Assembly (NCBI GenBank): GCA_934757245.1
Contig: CAKVLH010000009.1
Location: forward strand, 1-64,000
Direction: 5' to 3'
From: an uncultured Candidatus Melainabacteria bacterium
GTDB lineage: Bacteria; Cyanobacteriota; Vampirovibrionia; Gastranaerophilales; Gastranaerophilaceae
DNA length: 64,000 nt
Shown here: one piece after another, positions 1 through 7,557 of the stretch
Layout of the letters: each line of letters opens with the position of its first letter
How positions within the stretch are numbered: position 1 is the stretch's first letter
Notes under the pieces: model-generated
The model's input: only the letters and a program-made list of their open reading frames with translations
The model's database searches: none
What the model was told of the DNA's origin: nothing
Translations under genes and position numbers: made by a program

Positions 1-152
1 TTCGAAATCTTTAGGATTTTAAAAAAAATATTTACAAATTGTTACATTTTGTAGCAGAATCTAGGCTGAATCTAGCTTGGCAAGTTCAAAACCAGCTACT
101 CTAGATTTGTTGAATTTAATAAGTAAGCGCATTCCCTCGCCTTACAGGAGAA

Positions 153-268
153 CGGATATTCGGTAGGGCGTAAACCCGTAAGAGCAAATAACATGAAAAT
201 AACAATTAAAGTCCGCTAGGATTTGTTGTTATTGGAATGTTATGCTTGCCCGAATAATCCAAGACAGG
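153..268 (+). repeat. palindromic dispersed repeat R1, copy A
   Basis: This stretch is nearly identical to 55350-55483. It contains an imperfect hairpin whose outer arms are ATAACAT (188-194) and ATGTTAT (237-243), extended by inner AATAACAA/TTGTTATT pairing. Differences between the two copies mostly keep pairing: AACAA becomes AATAA (C-G to U-G), and the 3' arm changes GCTC to GCTT (G-C to G-U) against a conserved GAGC. It is followed by an R2-type repeat ending in GAGTGGGGGCT. Confidence 0.75.
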
Positions 269-322
269 TCGCAGTCGTTCGCGAGACATTGGCGAGCGTT
301 ACGAATGCGAGTGGGGGCTGAT
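267..322 (+). repeat. dispersed repeat R2, copy 1
   Basis: The pattern is TCGCAG, then a variable GAGC/GCGAGCGTTACGA-like middle, then GCGAGTGGGGGCT. Related copies lie near 575-650, 15445-15605, 24005-24080, 24948-25008, 28500-28575 and 39935-40016. Confidence 0.6.
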
Positions 323-334
323 TAAGTTGACAAT

Positions 335-445
335 TATAAAATTAATAATACCCTCTCCCGCCTTCGGCACCCTCTCCATGTAGAAATGAAGAAAGGAGAG
401 GGGAACGATATGCGCTTGCATAGACGTCGCAAGCATGTCCCCTCC
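335..445 (-). repeat. dispersed repeat R3, copy 1 (inverted)
   Basis: On the minus strand this reads CCCTCTCCTTTCTTC...CTACATGGAGAGGGTGCCG...GGCGGGAGAGGGTATTATTAA. It matches 40023-40172 closely and 30545-30747 more loosely. Confidence 0.7.
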
Positions 446-528
446 CTCGGGGGAGTTTTCTGCTCCAGTTCCAAACTAATAGTTAAACTTACAAATTGGG
501 AAGTGTGATGTAAAAGGGAGAGGGTTTT

Positions 529-563
529 ATTAACTTTCAACTTTCAACTGTCAACTTTCAACT
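529..563. repeat. tandem heptamer ACTTTCA
   Basis: Four to five head-to-tail units of ACTTTCA (one reads ACTGTCA) are visible. Short reverse-complement runs (TGAAAGT-like) occur next to the R2/R3 copies near 30535 and 40014. Confidence 0.7.
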
Positions 564-574
564 CAATAAGCCCC

Positions 575-650
575 CACCCGCAACTGTAAGGCTCAACTGA
601 GTTTCGCCAAGAGCTATGACCTCCCCCTATAAAGGGAGGAAATGACCGAG
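575..650 (-). repeat. dispersed repeat R2, copy 2 (inverted)
   Basis: The stretch begins CCCCCACCCGCA, continues with GTAAGGCTCAAC...GTTTCGCC, and ends in a CCTCCC...GGGAGG stem. It is the inverse of the copy near 39935-40016. Confidence 0.55.
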
Positions 651-713
651 GCTTGTTTGTTATTGGTAAAATTGCACACTTCTATTTTAGTAACAAACAA
701 TATAAAGCAAGTG

Positions 714-1877
714 TTAGCTGATTATAAAATCATTTACCTTTAGAGAAAGAATTTTCACAACTTCATCTTTGCTCTTAGTAGAGCCAAAAATAACCGCAAA
801 CAAAGGATTCCACTTTGGATCAATTCTTCTAACTTCTAAAACATTAGAATAATTTGATAAATATCTTTCATATTCAAATCCTTGGATTTTTGATTTTTCA
901 ATATTATTTGGAACTTCTACCATAGAATAATAAAAAACTTCTTTTTTTGCTTCTGATAAAATTGTATTCCAATCCGGAAACGTCTGATTATTAAAGCATT
1001 CGTATAAATTCACTCCCCACGCATATTTTGCGACATCAGTTGCACACCAACTTGCAAAACGCATTGAATTAACTTCTATCGGAATAATTTTTTCATCTTT
1101 TGTAACTTTTAACTCTATATGAAACGGAAAATTTCTAATATTTTTAAGTTGTCCAATTTCTCTTAAAAGCAGTCCGAATTTTGCCATATACTTAATCATG
1201 ATTCCGGTAGACATCAAAAAAATTCGATTACGAACATCCTTTGAGTTTAATAGCGGATGTTGATAAATATTAAGAATTACAGGTTCACCGTCTCTGTCAA
1301 AATATGCATCGACTGCAAATTCTTCACCTTCAATTAATTCTTCAATAATAAATTTAGAAGAATCTACAACTTCTTTTGTATAAAGTTTGTTAGTGTTTTT
1401 TATTTCTTTTTCAATCGCAGAAATTGCATCTTTCCACTCTTTTGCTTCTTTTATAACTTGAACTCCAATGCTTAAATAACCAATAGCAGGTTTGATAACT
1501 AATGGAAATTTTAAGTTCGCTGTATCCATATTTTTTAACTCATCAAACTCGACAGCTTGATAAAAGAAATCAGGATACATTTCTTTTAGCATATCGCGAA
1601 ATTGGATTTTATCCTTGAATAACTTAATATAGCTACTTAAATTTGAGTCCGGCAAATTCCTGAGAACCCAACTTGTCGCATTTTCAGAATTTCCATAAAT
1701 CAGCGGATACTCTTGCGCCAAATAATAATTCTTTGCTTTTTCAGAAGATACAAGATTAAGTGCACCGTCTTCAAAACCGGCATCCTTAACTGAAACATTA
1801 TCCAAAACAGCCCAATCATTTTGAACAATAGTATCTATTAAAAATTCTGAAACGTATGGTTTCTCTAAAATAAACAT
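714..1877 (-). CDS. ATP-grasp domain protein
   Basis: A predicted ATP-grasp ligase of 387 residues. The fold couples ATP hydrolysis to joining a carboxylate to a nucleophile; the substrate cannot be read from sequence. Visible motifs are VIKPAIGYLSIGV (about 127-139), which contains the ATP-binding lysine and glycine-rich loop, FIIEELIEGEEFAVD (176-190), typical of the adenine-binding hinge, and PIEVNSMR (about 265-275), the metal-binding E-x-N. The start has a good Shine-Dalgarno (TGAGGT, 8 nt upstream). It lies 15 bases downstream of aroE on the same strand, so the two are probably co-transcribed, but no shikimate-pathway ligase of this type is known to me. Family call is firm; role unknown. 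Confidence 0.8.
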   Translation of the reverse strand: MFILEKPYVSEFLIDTIVQNDWAVLDNVSVKDAGFEDGALNLVSSEKAKNYYLAQEYPLIYGNSENATSWVLRNLPDSNLSSYIKLFKDKIQFRDMLKEMYPDFFYQAVEFDELKNMDTANLKFPLVIKPAIGYLSIGVQVIKEAKEWKDAISAIEKEIKNTNKLYTKEVVDSSKFIIEELIEGEEFAVDAYFDRDGEPVILNIYQHPLLNSKDVRNRIFLMSTGIMIKYMAKFGLLLREIGQLKNIRNFPFHIELKVTKDEKIIPIEVNSMRFASWCATDVAKYAWGVNLYECFNNQTFPDWNTILSEAKKEVFYYSMVEVPNNIEKSKIQGFEYERYLSNYSNVLEVRRIDPKWNPLFAVIFGSTKSKDEVVKILSLKVNDFIIS

Positions 1878-1892
1878 TTTTAAAACCTCAAT

Positions 1893-2732
1893 CTACAAAG
1901 CCTCAAGCGCTGCAATTTTCATTAATTTAACATCCGGATCTTTGCCCGTCCAAATTTGAATTGCGCGTTCTGCTTGATAAATTAGCATATCTAATCCGCC
2001 AATCGTTCTCAAACCACGCTTTTGTGCCTCTTGAATAAGGACAGTCTTAACAGGATTATAAACAATATCATAAATCACAGTGTTTGGATTTAACTTGTCT
2101 AAATCTGCACGTTCTAAAGGCATTTGATCAGCCATAAAACCTTTCATCCCAATAGGAGTTGCGTTTACAATTATAGAAGAATCTGCAAGGCTTCTGATAT
2201 TTTGAATTTGGTAAACGTTAAAATTGATTTCAGGAAATTTTGCGCGAACATATTCAAGAGTTTGGCGAGAATTAATAATATTTCTTGTATAAAAATCAAT
2301 ATTCTTAACCCCTCTTTCTGCAAGCCCAACAACGGCTGCTCTTGAAGCTCCACCTGTTCCAAGAATACTTGCAGTTTTATCGGTTAAATCAATTTCATCA
2401 GGGATTGCTCTTTTGAAGCCGTAAATATCTGTATTAAAACCGTAAAAAGACTTGTCCTCGCCAACTTTTACCGTATTTACGCAACCTGCAATATTAGCGT
2501 AATCGTCAATATCATCTAAAAACAATGACATTGGAACTTTTAGAGGAATCGTAACATTAAAACCATCGTAGCCATTTGATTTTATGTATTTTATTCTGCT
2601 AATCAAATCTTCCGGAGGCGTTTCCATAACATCATAAGAACCGTCCAGTCCAATACTTTTCAGACCGGCTTTTTGTATGACAGCTGAAATTGAATGCCCT
2701 AAGGGATAACCGATAATACCGAGTTTAACCAT
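1893..2732 (-). CDS. aroE: shikimate dehydrogenase
   Basis: AroE reduces 3-dehydroshikimate to shikimate with NADPH in the cytoplasmic pathway to aromatic amino acids. Its 279 residues match the family length. The substrate site is GYPLGHSIS (8-16) plus NVTIPLK, whose lysine is catalytic. NTDIYGF follows, then the nucleotide-binding loop LGTGGASRAAV and NATPIGM, all in the expected order. A GAGAGG ribosome binding site precedes the ATG. It heads a two-gene minus-strand unit with the ATP-grasp gene. Confidence 0.95.
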   Translation of the reverse strand: MVKLGIIGYPLGHSISAVIQKAGLKSIGLDGSYDVMETPPEDLISRIKYIKSNGYDGFNVTIPLKVPMSLFLDDIDDYANIAGCVNTVKVGEDKSFYGFNTDIYGFKRAIPDEIDLTDKTASILGTGGASRAAVVGLAERGVKNIDFYTRNIINSRQTLEYVRAKFPEINFNVYQIQNIRSLADSSIIVNATPIGMKGFMADQMPLERADLDKLNPNTVIYDIVYNPVKTVLIQEAQKRGLRTIGGLDMLIYQAERAIQIWTGKDPDVKLMKIAALEAL

Positions 2733-2863
2733 AATAACCTCTCTTAATACATCTCGCTAACTAATTATACACGAGAAAATGGCTTATGTGCAAGTATCCT
2801 CTATTTTGCAATGAAAAAGAATGCACTTTTAGTTAATCCATAAACCGACTATTTATTAAAATA

Positions 2864-2892
2864 TTGACAACATATTAAATCTGAATTATAAT
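2864..2892 (+). promoter_or_regulatory. consensus sigma-70-type promoter
   Basis: A perfect TTGACA (2864-2869) and perfect TATAAT (2887-2892) are separated by exactly 17 bases. The predicted transcript starts near 2899, about 40 bases before the ATG at 2939. Confidence 0.85.
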
Positions 2893-2938
2893 AATTTTAT
2901 TCCATAAATTAATGTATTTACAATTTAAGAGGTACGTT

Positions 2939-3163
2939 ATGTTCGAAAAAGAAGATATATCCAATATAGAAAATAATAGTTTGCAGGATAAAAGAAGTGA
3001 ACTGGAAGCGCTTATTGCTGAAAACTCAAGCCTTATAGACATTTTAAAAGACGCTTGCGAACTAAACATTGAAATGGAATATATTTCAAATATTCATTCT
3101 GCGCTATCTGTGATTTCTAAAAAGCAAATTAAAACTTTAATGCTCATTAGCGAATTGCAATAG
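2939..3163 (+). CDS. small protein of unknown function (74 aa)
   Basis: I do not recognise this protein. The ATG at 2939 (MFEKEDISNIE) is preferred over an in-frame ATG at 2912 because AAGAGGT sits 7 bases upstream of it and the consensus promoter at 2864-2892 would place the RNA start between the two. The protein is acidic in its first half and predicted all-helical, with a possible amphipathic coiled segment (SELEALIAENSSLIDILKD). It has no membrane segment or cysteine pair. It is convergent with the SDR gene, leaving only 2 bases between the stops. The ideal promoter argues for real, strong expression. Confidence 0.65.
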   Translation: MFEKEDISNIENNSLQDKRSELEALIAENSSLIDILKDACELNIEMEYISNIHSALSVISKKQIKTLMLISELQ

Positions 3164-3165
3164 AA

Positions 3166-3984
3166 CTATTTTATTCTGGCTTTCATACCAAATTTGATTA
3201 ACGCATTTTGCCAACTTTGTGGGATTTTAGTTGCAATACTAGCAAAGAATGCATCTTTTCCTACAGTATAAGAAAGTTTTGGATTTTTTGCTCTATCTGC
3301 TTTCAAAATCACGTCCACAACTTTTTCCACAGATAATCCTTTTTTCTCATTTCGTTGAGCGTTAGCAACCATAAAACGCATTTCTTTTTCATAACCTTTA
3401 CAATTATCAAAATACTTTGAGTTTTCATTTATCGATTTGCCCCACAAAGGAGTTGAGATTACCCCAGGTTTAATTGACACAACTTTGACATTCTTTTTAT
3501 TTTCAATTAACAAAGAGTTAAAAAACATATCTAAGCAACGTTTTGAAGCGCAATACGGCGAAATAAACGGAAAGATTCCAAAGCTCGCCATAGAACTTAT
3601 ATTTATAATTTTTCCACCGTCCAACAAATCCATAAGTCGCTGAGTGAATTCTAAATGCCCAAAAACATTTACATCAAATTGCCTGCGAATTTCATTCATT
3701 TCAATGCGTTCTACAGGCCCTGCAACAACGCAACCTGCAATATTGATTAGAGTATCAATTTTGGTACATTTAGAAACCAAATATTCAGTCGCAAAACGTA
3801 TTGTTTCGGGTTTTGAATAGTCTATGTAAAATGGAAAAATATTCGGAGAAATCGTTTTCAAAGCTTCTTCATGGTCTTTGTTTCTATAACCTGCAAAAAC
3901 GACATTATCTTTTGCTAATTTTTCCAAAAGCGCGCGCCCGATTCCGGAAGCAGAGCCTGTTATAACATAAGTTTTAGTCTTCAT
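3166..3984 (-). CDS. short-chain dehydrogenase/reductase (SDR)
   Basis: A classical SDR oxidoreductase of 272 residues. The N-terminal TGSASGIG (about 9-16) is the dinucleotide-binding TGxxxGIG motif. NIAGC supplies the NAG element, and NISS plus YCASK gives the Ser-Tyr-Lys catalytic set. The C-terminal 60 residues are basic and diverge from generic members, so the substrate is not assignable. Its start overlaps the preceding 93-residue gene by 11 bases, indicating translational coupling. It is the last gene of a run that begins with the secretion operon. Confidence 0.88.
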   Translation of the reverse strand: MKTKTYVITGSASGIGRALLEKLAKDNVVFAGYRNKDHEEALKTISPNIFPFYIDYSKPETIRFATEYLVSKCTKIDTLINIAGCVVAGPVERIEMNEIRRQFDVNVFGHLEFTQRLMDLLDGGKIINISSMASFGIFPFISPYCASKRCLDMFFNSLLIENKKNVKVVSIKPGVISTPLWGKSINENSKYFDNCKGYEKEMRFMVANAQRNEKKGLSVEKVVDVILKADRAKNPKLSYTVGKDAFFASIATKIPQSWQNALIKFGMKARIK

Positions 3985-4255
3985 TTATTGGCCTTATAAT
4001 TAAAATTGTCGAAATATTAACTTGTAAAAAATCATGAGTTTCTATTGCACGTTGAGGAAATAATTTTGATTCTATTGTACAATTTTTAACTGCAATAAAT
4101 TGTTTATTTGTATTAAGAATTTCTGACAAAAGTCTTGTGCGTTTTCCGATTTTTGGCATGAAAACATAACCTTTGATGATAAATTCAGCGGTTTCAATAT
4201 AAACTTTTTCGCGCCAAGCGGATGTTGATAATTCTAAAATCTCGTTATTTTCCAT
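3974..4255 (-). CDS. hypothetical protein (93 aa)
   Basis: I do not recognise this protein. It is a small soluble protein with predicted beta strands (VYIETAEFIIKGYVFMP and NISTILIIRPI) and no signal peptide. It lies 21 bases downstream of the GspF/PilC-like gene and overlaps the SDR gene by 11 bases, so it is probably co-transcribed with the secretion cluster. A small PilZ-like or OB-like barrel would fit the strand pattern, but no diagnostic motif supports either. Confidence 0.6.
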   Translation of the reverse strand: MENNEILELSTSAWREKVYIETAEFIIKGYVFMPKIGKRTRLLSEILNTNKQFIAVKNCTIESKLFPQRAIETHDFLQVNISTILIIRPINED

Positions 4256-4276
4256 TAATTATTTCCTTTTTGTACC

Positions 4277-5476
4277 TTAGCTCATGTATGATTGGAACAA
4301 TGGTAAGTACAAAGCCAAAGCCATTACAAGTACAATACTACCAATTACAATAAGCATAATCGGTTCAATCATTTTAGTCATAGTATCAATAATGCCATCC
4401 AAAGTTTTATCCAAGAAATTTACACCTTTTTCAAGCATATCGCCCAAACGACCAGATTGTTCACCTGTTGCAACCATAAACAGAAGCATTTTTGGAACAA
4501 TTTTTGTCGATTTAAACGCTTGTGAGACTTGCAAACCTTGTTGAACCTTAACAATTGCGCCACTCATTTTGTTACGCATTACAGAGTTCGTTAAAGTAAT
4601 TACCGCCAAATGCAAACAGTCAACGATTGGAATACCGGCGTCATAAGATACGCTCATTACTGATAAAAAGTTTGAATAATTAGAATACATAATCAAGTTA
4701 TTCAAAAGAGGTATTTTTAATACCAACTTATCAAGAAGTTCTCTTGCAGGTTTCCAATTTACCATCATAAAGCAGAATGCAATAAAGGCAACAATGAATA
4801 TCGGAATTGTAAACCAGTAAGTTTTCAGATAATCACCAGCATTAATCATAATTGAAGTAATAAGTGGCAATGCCTTATCTTGTTGTTCAAACATTTCCTT
4901 GAACGCAGGAAATACGAACACAAGCATTACGATTGTAATACAAAATGCCAAAACTACAACGAACATCGGATACATCAATGTTCCAATAACTTTACCTTTG
5001 ATGTTTGCCTGCTTTGTAAGCAGGTCTTTAATACGCCCCAATGTTTTTTCCAATTCACCAGATTCTTCACCGGCTTTAATCAAACCGATAAAAATATAAC
5101 CGAATACTTGCGGGTATCTTGCTAGAGTATCCGCAAAAGTAGAACCAGCCATAATTTGAGTCTTTAAAATTTTTGACATGTCGCGAATCTTCTTCTTCGC
5201 AGCTTCCTGTTCCATGAACATTAAAGATTCAACCGCCGGAATACCAGATGTCAACAAAATTTGCAGAGTCGATATAAAGTCGATTTTTTCACTCAATGAT
5301 AATGTTGAAATTTTAGCAGCTTTTTTAGCTTTAGCATCAGAATACTCGTTTACTTGAGTTGGCACTAATCCCATTTTACGGATAACTTCACGCGCATCCT
5401 TCAAATTAGATGCCGTGATTTCACCCCTCACAACTTCTTTACCTTGTTTTAATGCTGTATATGTATATATTGGCAT
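4277..5476 (-). CDS. type II secretion/type IV pilus platform protein (GspF/PilC family)
   Basis: The polytopic inner-membrane platform protein that works with the assembly ATPase to build a pilus or pseudopilus. Its 399 residues match the family. The start MPIYTYTALKQGKEVVRGEI is a hallmark, as are the two repeated GspF domains: one has KAGEESGELEKTLGRI and the second ATGEQSGRLGDMLEKG. Hydrophobic segments lie at about 160-190, 218-238 and 368-393. It follows the ATPase gene by 18 bases in the same operon. Confidence 0.93.
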   Translation of the reverse strand: MPIYTYTALKQGKEVVRGEITASNLKDAREVIRKMGLVPTQVNEYSDAKAKKAAKISTLSLSEKIDFISTLQILLTSGIPAVESLMFMEQEAAKKKIRDMSKILKTQIMAGSTFADTLARYPQVFGYIFIGLIKAGEESGELEKTLGRIKDLLTKQANIKGKVIGTLMYPMFVVVLAFCITIVMLVFVFPAFKEMFEQQDKALPLITSIMINAGDYLKTYWFTIPIFIVAFIAFCFMMVNWKPARELLDKLVLKIPLLNNLIMYSNYSNFLSVMSVSYDAGIPIVDCLHLAVITLTNSVMRNKMSGAIVKVQQGLQVSQAFKSTKIVPKMLLFMVATGEQSGRLGDMLEKGVNFLDKTLDGIIDTMTKMIEPIMLIVIGSIVLVMALALYLPLFQSYMS

Positions 5477-5494
5477 GTAAACCTCATTTTCTTA

Positions 5495-7552
5495 CTAATC
5501 ACTTGCATAACCCAAAACTCTTATAAATTCACTTGTAGTTGTTACCCCATCCATAATATGGTTCAAACAAGAATATTTAAGAGTTTTCATTCCGGCTGCT
5601 ACTGCCGCTTCTTCAATTTCGATATCGTGCGCACCTTGCGCAATTAATTTTTTGATTTCTCTTGTAATAGGCATTACTTCATAGATACCTAAACGACCTG
5701 TATAACCCAGATAACCACATTCTTTACAGCCTTTTTTTCTATAAAGTTTTGTCTTTAAAAGCCTTTGTTGAATTTCAGGATTTGTAGAAATATGTTTTAC
5801 TTCTTCTTCTGTAGGGAAATAGCCTTCTTTACATTTATCACATAATCTACGTACAAGTCTTTGCGCGATTACACCGGTCAAAGTTGAAGATACCAAATAA
5901 TCTTTTGCACCCATTTCAATTAAACGTGTAACAGTTGCAGCTGCTGAGTTTGTATGGACTGTACTTAACACTAAGTGGCCTGTAAGAGCAGCAGAAATTG
6001 CAACTTCTAAGGTTTCAAAGTCTCTGATTTCACCGATAAGAATGATATCAGGGTCTTGTCTTAAAATTGCTCTCATACAAGATGCGAAAGTAATATCAGC
6101 TTTTGGATTAACCTGTGATTGGTTAATACCTTCAAGTTTAATTTCTATCGGGTCTTCGATTGTAGTGATATTAACATCTTCTTTATTTAAAGCTTTCAAA
6201 ATCGTATAAAGCGTTGTCGTTTTACCGGAACCAGTAGGACCTGATGTCAAAATAATTCCGTTTGGTGATTGCACCATGTCATGGATTTTTTGAATATCAG
6301 TTTCTGATGCTCCGGCTATAACCATTTTATCGCCTGCTGTTTTTAAACTTACAGCTGGTGCTAGAATACGGATTACAACTTTTTCTTTTCCAGAGACAGG
6401 AAGCGTGTTAATACGGAAATCGTACATTCTATCATTATATTTTATAGAAAACGTACCGTCTTGTGGACGTCTGTGTTCAGCAATATTCATTCTTGCAAGA
6501 ACTTTAAAACGTGTAATAACAGCTTGTTCAATACTTCCGGGAATTTCGAGAACTTTTTTCAAAATACCGTCAGTACGCACACGTACTACATAATATCCGA
6601 GTCGAGGCTCTATGTGAATATCAGATGCTTTAGCATCAATTGCATCTGTAATTATTTTATAAACGAACTTAGCTACGTTACCACTCGCATCTTGAAGTTC
6701 TTTTTCAACCTGCGTCCAAAGTGATTCTTCATTATTAAACTGTGCAGCTTCTTCTTCAATACGTTGAATAATTCGCTCAGTCTCTTTCGCAGCCTGCTCA
6801 GTCTTTTTTTGCATAAAGTATTCCTTTAAATACTGCTCGTATTCAAAGTACGGAATACAATATATATTCAATGAACGTCCTGTTGAAAGTGAAATTTCAC
6901 GAATTGTATACTTGTCGTTCGGATTAACCATTGCAACGGCAAGTTTATTATTATCTTCCATTGACATAATGATTGTCTTTTTCTTTTCGACAAAATCATC
7001 CGGAAGAAGTTTTAAAATACTATTATCAACTTTAATATTTGATTTAGAAATTACTGCTACACCAAATTTTTTCTTAAGATAAGAAACAATTTGCTCATAA
7101 TTTAAAAAATCTTTTTCATAAAAAATGGCATCAAGTGGAACTTTTTTTTCTTGTGCAAGTTTTTGCGCTTCTAATAATTGGTCTTTTTGTATCCAACCGA
7201 TAGTAACCAACATTTCTTCCGGCGAAATCTCTTTTACTTCGTCTTTTTTTGTGTCTATTTGCGCGGTTACATCAGAAGAATTAACTAAATTATCCACGTA
7301 ATTATAAACTTCATTGAAAATTGCATCACTAACAGGAATTGGCTCCATACCTGCATAAGTTTCAATTTTTTTCTCTATCGTTGAACGAATGGTTTCAATA
7401 TCTTTTAAACTTGATTGGCTGATAATTGTATAAAGTTTTCCTTGTCTTTTATCAACTGGAATAAAACCTGATGATTTCATCAGGTTTAATTCAAAGCTAT
7501 TAACGTATTCTTTTTTAATACTACTTTTTAATTTTTCCAGTTGATTAGACAT
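5495..7552 (-). CDS. type II secretion/type IV pilus assembly ATPase (GspE/PilB family)
   Basis: The cytoplasmic hexameric ATPase that powers subunit extrusion. The 685 residues comprise an N-terminal GspE_N-like domain (about 110-250) and a RecA-like C-terminal domain. Visible motifs are Walker A GPTGSGKTTTLY (near 437-448), the Asp box DIHIEP, Walker B ILIGEIRD, the His box TGHLVLSTVHT, and a four-cysteine zinc site (CDKC...CKECGY) typical of GspE/PilB. The extra 100 N-terminal residues are not assignable. It lies 5 bases after the secretin gene. Confidence 0.95.
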   Translation of the reverse strand: MSNQLEKLKSSIKKEYVNSFELNLMKSSGFIPVDKRQGKLYTIISQSSLKDIETIRSTIEKKIETYAGMEPIPVSDAIFNEVYNYVDNLVNSSDVTAQIDTKKDEVKEISPEEMLVTIGWIQKDQLLEAQKLAQEKKVPLDAIFYEKDFLNYEQIVSYLKKKFGVAVISKSNIKVDNSILKLLPDDFVEKKKTIIMSMEDNNKLAVAMVNPNDKYTIREISLSTGRSLNIYCIPYFEYEQYLKEYFMQKKTEQAAKETERIIQRIEEEAAQFNNEESLWTQVEKELQDASGNVAKFVYKIITDAIDAKASDIHIEPRLGYYVVRVRTDGILKKVLEIPGSIEQAVITRFKVLARMNIAEHRRPQDGTFSIKYNDRMYDFRINTLPVSGKEKVVIRILAPAVSLKTAGDKMVIAGASETDIQKIHDMVQSPNGIILTSGPTGSGKTTTLYTILKALNKEDVNITTIEDPIEIKLEGINQSQVNPKADITFASCMRAILRQDPDIILIGEIRDFETLEVAISAALTGHLVLSTVHTNSAAATVTRLIEMGAKDYLVSSTLTGVIAQRLVRRLCDKCKEGYFPTEEEVKHISTNPEIQQRLLKTKLYRKKGCKECGYLGYTGRLGIYEVMPITREIKKLIAQGAHDIEIEEAAVAAGMKTLKYSCLNHIMDGVTTTSEFIRVLGYASD

Positions 7553-7557
7553 AATCT

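Larger units (their letters stand above)
1..713. other. gene-free left end filled with dispersed repeats
   Basis: No convincing gene is visible here. The only longer reading frame (334-540, minus) runs through repeat sequence and has no ribosome binding site. From about position 120 onward the stretch is a mosaic of repeat copies that recur elsewhere in the window (listed separately). Positions 1-120 are AT-rich with no feature I recognise. Confidence 0.7.

Noticed and set aside
334-540. Minus-strand reading frame of 68 codons
   Set aside because: It lies in R3/heptamer repeat sequence, lacks a ribosome binding site and encodes low-complexity Arg/Ser-rich sequence.
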